The notes under the pieces: model-generated
What the model saw: the letters and a program-made list of their open reading frames with translations, nothing else
The model's database searches: none
What the model was told of the DNA's origin: nothing
Made by a program: the position numbers and the translations under genes
In this document: positions 1 to 5,094 of the stretch, one piece after another
Numbering within the stretch: the first letter of the stretch is position 1
Layout of the letters: every line of letters begins with the position of its first letter
NCBI GenBank assembly: GCA_018399455.1
Contig: JAGYOT010000176.1
Span: 1-5,094, forward strand
Direction: 5' to 3'
DNA length: 5,094 nt
From: Desulfobacterales bacterium
GTDB lineage: Bacteria > Desulfobacterota > Desulfobacteria > Desulfobacterales > Desulfosalsimonadaceae

Positions 1-2
1 TC

Positions 3-62
3 GGCACCAAAGAAAAAATTAGCATTAATTCTGATTTTACAAGTCAATCTGGTGTAGATTAA
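3..62 (+). CDS. C-terminal end of an unidentified convergent gene (partial)
   Basis: The frame beginning at base 3 is open from the window edge and ends in TAA at 60-62, giving 19 hydrophilic residues that end in SQSGVD. The stop lies directly against the GC-rich hairpin at 63-104, the arrangement expected for the last gene of a rightward transcript. The gene would converge on the BREX operon. Nineteen residues are too few to name a family, and two other frames are also open or partly open here, so the call rests on the stop-hairpin spacing and on the protein-like composition. The first frame (stop TAG at 55-57) would give a lysine- and leucine-rich tail and is the main alternative. Confidence 0.35.
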   Translation, partial: GTKEKISINSDFTSQSGVD

Positions 63-104
63 AAGGGCCGGAGGAGGATCCATGGGTATCGTTCTCCGGC
101 CTTT
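63..104. terminator. GC-rich hairpin, likely rho-independent terminator of the left-edge gene
   Basis: Bases 63-73 pair with 94-104 in an 11-bp stem (core GGCCGGAG / CTCCGGCC, with one G-T wobble at 65/102), closing a loop of about 16-20 bases. The plus strand continues with TTTCC and the minus strand with CCCTTTTAATC, so both directions have a short and imperfect T-tract. The stop codon of the left-edge frame is adjacent. It probably ends the rightward transcript and might also catch leftward read-through from the BREX operon. Confidence 0.55.
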
Positions 105-412
105 CCTGTTCGGATCATACGGCATCCCCATTGACCAAAAAGATGGCTACCGAGCACTGCTTCCGCAGAATCTTACGCCTGACCAGATCGCCTTGCCTGC
201 GGAACAGTATGCTTCGTAGCGCGCTTAAACAGATAAAGAAAATCAACCATAACTTTCCAGTCCGTCACTTGTAGCATTGGAGCGGCTATGCCCTGGAAGT
301 ATTTCGAATTAGGCGATTTTGAGGACTATCGGATTCAAAGTGTAAATTTGGGAAGGCCCAGAAATACTGCCCAGTAATACTGCATGGATTGGCAAGTTAG
401 TCCTCAGATGAA

Positions 413-426
413 GGGTTATCTAACCC
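413..426. repeat. 14-base palindrome GGGTTA-TC-TAACCC
   Basis: The two six-base arms 413-418 and 421-426 are perfect inverted copies around a two-base centre. The site is isolated in the non-coding stretch, with no gene start beside it. It could be a protein-binding dyad or chance; nothing in the context gives it a role. Confidence 0.3.
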
Positions 427-504
427 CGAAATCGTTTTTCAGCCTCTGTGTTTAGTGTCTGCTGGACAATTTAATCCCTTGAATCGAACCGCAAGCTGGA
501 CGCA

Positions 505-533
505 AGGTACAAAGGATGCCAAAATTAGGTACA
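505..533 (+). repeat. Two AGGTACA direct repeats, 22 bases apart
   Basis: AGGTACA occurs at 505-511 and again at 527-533, a start-to-start distance of 22 bases, close to two helical turns. Spaced same-face direct repeats of this kind occur in operators and in the ends of some insertion sequences, but no transposase gene or regulated promoter is visible nearby. A chance repeat remains possible. Confidence 0.25.
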
Positions 534-559
534 CATTGATTCTTGAAATATTACTGGTA

Positions 560-616
560 TTAACGAATATTTTGCACTTTAACTGAAATCAGGTTATTGT
601 GCACAAAATATGTTAA
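560..616. repeat. Long imperfect AT-rich palindrome downstream of brxA
   Basis: TTAAC at 560-564 pairs with GTTAA at 612-616, ATATTTTG at 567-574 with CAAAATAT at 604-611, CAC at 575-577 with GTG at 599-601, and TAAC at 580-583 with GTTA at 593-596. Small bulges (565-566 and 602-603) and a short internal loop interrupt the stem, and the tip is around 584-592. On the plus strand T7 (622-628) follows a few bases later, which fits a terminator for rightward transcription. For the leftward BREX transcript the hairpin begins 11 bases past the brxA stop but lacks a good T-tract. It could be an end-of-operon terminator or mRNA-stabilising hairpin, or a binding site; it contains the perfect 10-base palindrome TTGTGCACAA at 597-606. 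Confidence 0.45.
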
Positions 617-626
617 TATAGTTTTT

Positions 627-1382
627 TTATCCTTCCTTCAGCTTCAGCATTTCATCATCAAGGCTGTAACGGTCCACGTCTATTCGCTCGCTGTTCTGGG
701 CAATAAAATCCCCCGAGATTGTGGGCAATTGAAATTGGAAAAATGCCGGATTGGTAAGAAGAATATTCAGTGCCGCTTTTCCTGACGGAGATGCGTGAAG
801 TGCAGACTCTATCAGGAGAATAGCTATGTTTTTGTCGGAGATTGCCTGCGGCCTATGTTTTTCATAGCATCCTTTATTCCCGGTGTCATTAAGTACCTCC
901 CAGGATACAAAGGAACGGATGACATATCGTGCATTGCGGGTTATGGTCTCACGATCACCGTATTGTTCCTTTAAGCGGTTGATAATCTGGGGGCGGGTGA
1001 TCTGGTGCTGAAGATTTAACAGTCGACCTGTTTGAAAAGCCACATTGAACCAAAATGGATATGCGGCAGAAATCATGGCCCAGTGAACAGCGGTCTCCAT
1101 GGCTGAATTATTGCGCAGATATTTGAGCGCAGCATCCCTGAATCCGGTCAGCTCATCATCAGGGGTAACCCATATCCGCATCAGGTTGTTTACTGTAAAA
1201 GCCCTGTTTCCGTCACTGATTTTGCTTTTACTGCCATTTCTGTGCTGATCGGCAATAAACCCGTGCAGCTCTTTTCGTATTTTTTTGGGATCCAGCCCGG
1301 CAAGCATCGAATTTGCCGCCTGCTGCATCCATTCCCGGCGAACGGGCTGTTTTATTCCGATGCTTTCATGCCGCTTAGCCAT
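627..1382 (-). CDS. brxA: BrxA-like DNA-binding protein of the BREX operon
   Basis: This encodes 251 residues from the ATG at 1382, which overlaps the last 8 bases of pglZ; a TTG at 1400 would add six residues but is less likely. It is soluble, with no signal peptide or membrane segment. Residues about 128-164 read as a winged-helix DNA-binding unit: a helix from ITRPQIINRLKEQYG, a second helix through TRNARYVIRSFVSW and a following hairpin (EVLND...GCYE). The C-terminal part has a helical segment (NIAILLIESALHA) and a PAFFQFQLP stretch. BrxA proteins (DUF1819 family) are small winged-helix, DNA-binding BREX components, usually near 200 residues, so this one is somewhat long. Position as last gene after pglZ is where brxA lies in type 3 BREX. 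Family membership is inferred from architecture and context rather than from a strict motif; a different DNA-binding accessory protein is the alternative. Confidence 0.65.
   Translation of the reverse strand: MAKRHESIGIKQPVRREWMQQAANSMLAGLDPKKIRKELHGFIADQHRNGSKSKISDGNRAFTVNNLMRIWVTPDDELTGFRDAALKYLRNNSAMETAVHWAMISAAYPFWFNVAFQTGRLLNLQHQITRPQIINRLKEQYGDRETITRNARYVIRSFVSWEVLNDTGNKGCYEKHRPQAISDKNIAILLIESALHASPSGKAALNILLTNPAFFQFQLPTISGDFIAQNSERIDVDRYSLDDEMLKLKEG
1375..1382 (-). promoter_or_regulatory. 8-base stop-start overlap coupling pglZ and brxA
   Basis: On the coding strand the sequence is ATGGCTAA: the brxA ATG (1382-1380) precedes the pglZ stop TAA (1377-1375) in another frame. Purine-rich GAGAGAAAAGAG lies just upstream as a weak ribosome binding site. 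The geometry favours re-initiation by ribosomes finishing pglZ. Confidence 0.7.
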
Positions 1383-3399
1383 TACGCTCTTTTCTCTCAA
1401 ATTTCACCAGGGGTACGATGACTTCTTCAATGGCAATGCCGCCATGCCCGACGATGCAATCACCGTGTTTAACAAAAGCATCTCTTCCACCTGCGACCAG
1501 CGGGAAAAAGTCAGAGGGCAGGCCCACCTGAGGCCATTCATGTGCGAAATCGAACTCGGCTGCCACCTGCGAACGAAATTCAGAAGTTGAATAGATTCTG
1601 GATCTTTTTCCGCTGGTTTCTGCAATAACGCCTTCGGACGGGCGTCCTTTACCGTAACATTCAATGTTGCCATGGTCGGACGTCATCCATACATCAAAGC
1701 CACAGGAAAGCAGGTATTCTATCATGGATCCCAGAAATCCTTTTTCGCACCACTGCTTTATCTGCCCGTGCATTCCCGCCGCCCCGAGCTGCATACCGTG
1801 CATGATTTTGTCAATCTTGTCCACCACCAGGCCCACTGCCCGGGTGGTATCGGGATCTATGACCGATTCCAGTTTTTCTTGAGCATCACCATCGCCCATG
1901 CCGCGCTGGTAGACGATATCCATACGGGAACAGCCGCTGCTTTCCCAGAACTGCCGCCAAAGTTTATCTTCCTTATTGGTTGAATAGATGGACGCAGGAA
2001 AGTACAAAGGAGGTTTGCCGGAAAAAATCGCCTGCCTTGATACTGAGGTCAGGGTCGGGATCCACGCAAAAACTGCAGATTCACGCATCAGCAGATCCAT
2101 ACCCTGCTGCTGAAGCACCTGGCGGACGGTTACCCATTGATCAAGCGAGAGGCCGTCAACCACTACCAGGGCAACCCGCTTCTCTTTTGATTCCTCCATC
2201 TCCCGTCCAAGACGCCTTGGCACCTGATGCAGCATGGCCGGACTTGCCGGGGGCAGGTTGATCATGCCGGCATAATGGGCGAGCAGCCATTGCGCAAAAG
2301 CATGGTTTATTTTATCCCCGGTATCATGCAATCGTTTCCGGTATTCTTCACTGCCCCCTGAAACGATCAGGGCGGACAATTCCGCCCATTTCATTGCAAA
2401 TGCGGTCCAGTCTGAATGCCTGGCTTCTGCCCCAGGCATTTCGTTTTCCACGATTGGAAATAATCGCTCAATTCGTTCATTATCATTGGCTGTTTCTTCA
2501 ATTATGCCGCTTTGCACCCATGAATCGGCACTGATATGGATTCCCGGCGCTCTTATCGGTCTCAGTCTTCCCTCGATAAACAGGTTGTCAATGTAAACCC
2601 TGATGTCATGGTGGTCAAACGGGAGCGCCTCAGGGCCGGGATATTGCAGTGCCCCCTCGCTTTTCGGATAAAGGGAGGTATCCTCACCGGTGGTGTTGGG
2701 GCCAGCGGATGTCCTGTGCCGGGATTCCAGAAAAACAGGCCATCGCTCTTGTATAAATGCAAAAAAGGCTTCCTCATCCTTTAAAACTTCATCCAGAGGC
2801 CATGACTGAAAATTCCCCTGTTCTTTTAGTACGTGTACAAGCCGATCATTGAGAATATCCGGGAGGCGCCATTTGTTGTAATGGATGCGCAAAAGCGTGC
2901 GCATCAGATCCACATTGTTTTTGATCAATACAGGATCAATGGCAAAAACATGCCGCAGTATGAAGTCCATGGTGGCATTGTCGCCCATTCTCTCCGGCGT
3001 AAACTGCTTTTGTGCTTCAAAAATAGCATCCAGCAGGCTGCGGTCCAGGTTTTCTATCACCGGATAGCTCAAATTCGGAAATAATTGCCCAAGGTTAAAT
3101 GAAAGCCTTCTTCCGGCCTGAAGCAGGTCATAGGGCAGGGAGTCGAGTTCTGTGTCCTGGAGCCGGAGGATAACCACGAGGTCTGTATGTTCTCCGCGAT
3201 CCCAGCTTGAGCGGTATTTGGATTCATAGGCGTACCTGAATTCCACCGGATCATTGAATTCAATCAGATCAAATCCCCGCCACCGCAATTCTATGGTCAG
3301 TTTTTCTTCTGTCATCAGGCTGTCCGGATCGGCAACCAGGGTCAGCTTGCTGACATTGGGGACAAAATGATTAAGTATCGCCTCCCGCCAGTTATGCAT
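1375..3399 (-). CDS. pglZ: BREX putative phosphatase PglZ (type 3-like)
   Basis: This encodes 674 residues from the ATG at 3399 (protein begins MHNWREAIL). An ATG at 3411 would add four residues, but 3399 has the purine-rich GGGGTGG upstream and gives an 8-base overlap like that at the next junction. The N-terminal half (about 1-400) is the BREX-type PglZ lead region, starting WREAIL...LTLVADPD. The alkaline-phosphatase-superfamily PglZ domain fills about 405-670: VALVVVDG (409-416, metal ligand D415), PTLTSVSR (448-455, probable nucleophile T451), DKIMH (530-534, metal ligands D530 and H534), TSDHGNIE (573-580, D575 and H576) and GHGG (651-654, H652). All expected ligands are present, so the enzyme looks intact. 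PglZ is a core component of all BREX types; its substrate is not established. Length and context, between a SNF2 helicase and a brxA-like gene, fit type 3 BREX. It is cytoplasmic, with no signal or membrane segments. PglZ also occurs in two-component-linked genes (PorX type), but no receiver domain is present here. Confidence 0.93.
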   Translation of the reverse strand: MHNWREAILNHFVPNVSKLTLVADPDSLMTEEKLTIELRWRGFDLIEFNDPVEFRYAYESKYRSSWDRGEHTDLVVILRLQDTELDSLPYDLLQAGRRLSFNLGQLFPNLSYPVIENLDRSLLDAIFEAQKQFTPERMGDNATMDFILRHVFAIDPVLIKNNVDLMRTLLRIHYNKWRLPDILNDRLVHVLKEQGNFQSWPLDEVLKDEEAFFAFIQERWPVFLESRHRTSAGPNTTGEDTSLYPKSEGALQYPGPEALPFDHHDIRVYIDNLFIEGRLRPIRAPGIHISADSWVQSGIIEETANDNERIERLFPIVENEMPGAEARHSDWTAFAMKWAELSALIVSGGSEEYRKRLHDTGDKINHAFAQWLLAHYAGMINLPPASPAMLHQVPRRLGREMEESKEKRVALVVVDGLSLDQWVTVRQVLQQQGMDLLMRESAVFAWIPTLTSVSRQAIFSGKPPLYFPASIYSTNKEDKLWRQFWESSGCSRMDIVYQRGMGDGDAQEKLESVIDPDTTRAVGLVVDKIDKIMHGMQLGAAGMHGQIKQWCEKGFLGSMIEYLLSCGFDVWMTSDHGNIECYGKGRPSEGVIAETSGKRSRIYSTSEFRSQVAAEFDFAHEWPQVGLPSDFFPLVAGGRDAFVKHGDCIVGHGGIAIEEVIVPLVKFERKERNG
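3392..3399 (-). promoter_or_regulatory. 8-base stop-start overlap coupling the helicase gene and pglZ
   Basis: The coding strand reads ATGCATAA: the preferred pglZ ATG (3399-3397) comes just before the helicase stop TAA (3394-3392). GGGGTGG three bases upstream of the ATG may serve as ribosome binding site. The overlap length is identical to that at the pglZ-brxA junction, which supports both start choices. Confidence 0.6.
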
Positions 3400-5094
3400 T
3401 TTCCACCCCATTTACAATACGCGTCAGCAAAAGGGGCCGGATTTCTGGAACTGTCTGACCTGCAGCAGCCAATTCTTTTTTCCATTGGGCTTTTTCGGCA
3501 TCACATCGCACCATTCGATATTGCCGGACCTCGGGCAGCCCCACTTTTTCAATGGCTTTTCTCCGGGCATTAAATGACACCCGCCCGCGCTCTTCTTCTT
3601 TTGCAAGCGCATCTGCATATTCCTGTGCCAGCGCTTGAAACACTTCCTTTCCGGCATTTTCAGCCGATTGCATTAACTGTTTGAATGCCGAGGCGGATTC
3701 CTCCCGGGAAAGGGTTCTTATGACATCTATTTTTGCTGTCTGGATCGTATCCCAGATATGCCGGGCCGTGGGCAGAAACAACCTTCCTTCATCGCTGATA
3801 AAAACGCTTATATAGCCTCGCCGGGTCAAGGGGATGCGAAGGGACGTGATTTTCTGTCTTTGTCCCGCCTGCACCCGGATTTCAAAAATTCCCCATAATC
3901 CGGATACATCGTTCGGCAAGCCGTTAATGGTCACACAGGGTATTGGCCGGGCTTCAACAACCTGCGGCAGGTTGAGTGCAAGGCCCCGGATCCGGCTGTT
4001 TGACAAATCAAAGTGCGTGGTTCGGGATGAAAAATGCGTAAAGGAACCCTTTTCAACAGTCCCGTCAGGCCAGGTCAGCTCCCAGATATTGCCTGCGGAT
4101 TGCCTGCCCATCAGCTTGGCTCCTGCGTCTTTATTTTCCTTGCCAGAAAGGCTGCTTAGATACGATACGGTCATTTTCTCCACCCAGTCCGGCAGCGGAT
4201 GAGACCGGAGACGTTCTGCGATTTGGGTGTCAGGTTCTTCTGAAAGGCCATAAACAGCAGAAGATTGCCTGGTTCGGCTGATTTCATCCCTGAGCATTGA
4301 AACGGTGTTATCGACCGAGGATTCAATACTGTACGGGTCAATTATGGCGGATGCAAATACGTCTTCAAAAAGTTCTCCTGCCTGGGCGGAGTCCAGCACG
4401 TCACCTGTCTTGTCGATTCCGAATTGCTCGAAAATAACCGAGAGCTTTTCCTCCAGGACCTGTCTTACGCGAAATTCAACCGACTCCTCGAAAACAAAGT
4501 TTATCGCCCGAACCGTCTTGGGCTGTCCGATGCGGTCCACCCGGCCGATGCGCTGTTCCAGCCGCATGGGATTCCAGGGGATATCGTAATTGATAATCAC
4601 GTGGCAAAACTGCAGGTTTAATCCTTCACCCCCGGCATCAGTGGAAATCAGCACACGGGCATGGCTCTGAAAGTTTTCCTGAGCCTGTTTGCGCTCCTCC
4701 ATGTTCATGGAACCGTTCAGGGTCGCCACGGAAATGCCCCGGGCTTCCAGGAATTCCTTGAGCATTGTCTGGGTGGGTACAAATTCCGTGAAGATCAATA
4801 CCTTCAGATCCGGCTCGTTTTCTTCTGCCTGAAGCCTGTAGATCCATTCGATTAAGCCTTCAGCCTTGGCGTCCGGACCTTCCTGTTCGGATTTGCGCGC
4901 GGCATCCAGCAGTGTTTTTACCTGTTCGGTTTCATTTTGCAGGGCAGATACCCGGGAATTTAAAAGCTCGTCAAGCAGCTGCTGCCCGTCCATGTCATAA
5001 AGGGTATCGATTCCTGAATCCCGGTTTTCAAGTTTTTCGATTTCAGAACCTGCAGCACGCAGCCCTGAGCTCAGCACTTCCAGCCGGCGCGCAA
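3392..5094 (-). CDS. brxHII: SNF2-family helicase of the BREX operon, BrxHII-like (5' end outside the window)
   Basis: The frame runs open off the right edge; 566 C-terminal residues are visible and no true start is seen (the internal GTG at 5077 is not preceded by a stop in this window). The second RecA-like lobe of a superfamily 2 SNF2 helicase is clear: VLIFTEF (visible residues 98-104, motif IV), STDAGGEGLNLQ (150-161, motif V) and RLEQRIGRVDRIGQ (177-190, motif VI with arginine finger). The first lobe with the Walker A and DEAH-type boxes must lie beyond 5094. After the helicase core come about 370 residues, ending in a charged, helical, possibly coiled-coil tail (about 462-566) rich in E, K, A and R. 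SNF2 proteins use ATP hydrolysis to translocate on double-stranded DNA. In type 3 BREX a SNF2 helicase, BrxHII, directly precedes pglZ, as here. The DISARM helicase DrmD is a similar protein, but DISARM has no pglZ, which argues against it. Confidence 0.85.
   Translation of the reverse strand, partial: ARRLEVLSSGLRAAGSEIEKLENRDSGIDTLYDMDGQQLLDELLNSRVSALQNETEQVKTLLDAARKSEQEGPDAKAEGLIEWIYRLQAEENEPDLKVLIFTEFVPTQTMLKEFLEARGISVATLNGSMNMEERKQAQENFQSHARVLISTDAGGEGLNLQFCHVIINYDIPWNPMRLEQRIGRVDRIGQPKTVRAINFVFEESVEFRVRQVLEEKLSVIFEQFGIDKTGDVLDSAQAGELFEDVFASAIIDPYSIESSVDNTVSMLRDEISRTRQSSAVYGLSEEPDTQIAERLRSHPLPDWVEKMTVSYLSSLSGKENKDAGAKLMGRQSAGNIWELTWPDGTVEKGSFTHFSSRTTHFDLSNSRIRGLALNLPQVVEARPIPCVTINGLPNDVSGLWGIFEIRVQAGQRQKITSLRIPLTRRGYISVFISDEGRLFLPTARHIWDTIQTAKIDVIRTLSREESASAFKQLMQSAENAGKEVFQALAQEYADALAKEEERGRVSFNARRKAIEKVGLPEVRQYRMVRCDAEKAQWKKELAAAGQTVPEIRPLLLTRIVNGVENA

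Larger units (their letters stand above)
105..559. other. Intergenic stretch with no supportable gene
   Basis: No convincing gene is seen here. The longest ATG-started frames are short: 82-219 plus (45 aa, ATG four bases after AGGAGG, but that AGGAGG belongs to the hairpin arm), 143-274 plus (43 aa), 277-173 minus (34 aa) and 288-377 plus (29 aa, with GGAG five bases before the ATG). Several of these overlap in different frames and on both strands, so at most one could be real. Small patterns are a 14-base palindrome GGGTTA-TC-TAACCC at 413-426, AATACTGC repeated at 363-370 and 376-383, GCTGGAC at 461-467 and 495-501, and AGGTACA at 505-511 and 527-533. The stretch may be decayed mobile DNA or simple spacer between convergent transcripts. 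Confidence 0.5.

Noticed and set aside
572..600. Possible plus-strand promoter TTGCAC - 17 bases - TATTGT
   Set aside because: Both boxes are poor matches to the consensus, lie within the palindrome and would only drive antisense RNA into brxA.
1..626. CRISPR array, tRNA or other structured RNA gene
   Set aside because: No regularly spaced repeats of adequate length, no cloverleaf with CCA-end features, and no recognisable RNA family consensus was found by eye.
597..785. Plus-strand 62-codon frame beginning in the palindrome downstream of brxA
   Set aside because: Most of it is antisense to the brxA 3' end, it has no ribosome binding site, and the T7 run after the hairpin would disfavour transcription into it.
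1285..1590. Plus-strand open frame of 101 codons over the brxA-pglZ junction
   Set aside because: It is antisense to two well-supported genes, has no protein-family features and is a shadow of their codon pattern.
1404..1673. Minus-strand 89-codon frame inside pglZ
   Set aside because: It overlaps the PglZ phosphatase domain in another frame; the PglZ frame carries the catalytic motifs.
3834..4202. Plus-strand open frame of 122 codons inside the helicase gene
   Set aside because: It is entirely antisense to the helicase coding sequence, with unusual composition (many C, S, R and P), as expected for a shadow frame.
3392..5094. DISARM locus (DrmD-type SNF2 helicase)
   Set aside because: DISARM does not include a PglZ gene, and the next two genes fit BREX.

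Overview
The window holds the 3' end of a phage-defence operon that best matches a type 3 BREX locus, followed by about 560 bases of mostly non-coding sequence. Three genes on the minus strand are read from the right edge leftwards: a SNF2-family helicase (brxHII-like, N-terminus outside the window), a PglZ-domain putative phosphatase (pglZ) and a BrxA-like winged-helix protein (brxA). Helicase, then pglZ, then brxA as last gene is the order known for the 3' half of type 3 BREX (brxF-brxC-pglXI-brxHII-pglZ-brxA). The gene families are read from the protein sequences. The type 3 assignment is an inference from order and content, since brxF, brxC and the methyltransferase gene would lie beyond position 5094.

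Layout: 3392-5094 (-) helicase, partial; 1375-3399 (-) pglZ; 627-1382 (-) brxA. Both gene junctions overlap by exactly 8 bases, with the next ATG sitting just before the upstream TAA (ATGCATAA and ATGGCTAA), so the three genes are almost certainly one transcript with coupled translation. Just past brxA, at 560-616, lies a long imperfect AT-rich palindrome. From about 105 to 559 no gene can be supported. At the left edge, 3-62 (+) looks like the last codons of a convergent gene, with a GC-rich terminator-like hairpin directly after its stop (63-104).

How the genes would work together: BREX blocks replication of infecting phage DNA while the host is marked by methylation from a PglX-type enzyme. 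PglZ, with an intact set of alkaline-phosphatase-superfamily metal and nucleophile motifs, is a core component. The SNF2 helicase would supply ATP-driven DNA translocation or remodelling, and BrxA is a small DNA-binding accessory protein. No toxin, recombinase, CRISPR array, tRNA or rRNA is visible.

Organism: a bacterium of moderate GC content. Codon and protein style would fit a Gram-negative such as a Desulfobacterota member, but nothing in the window fixes the taxonomy.
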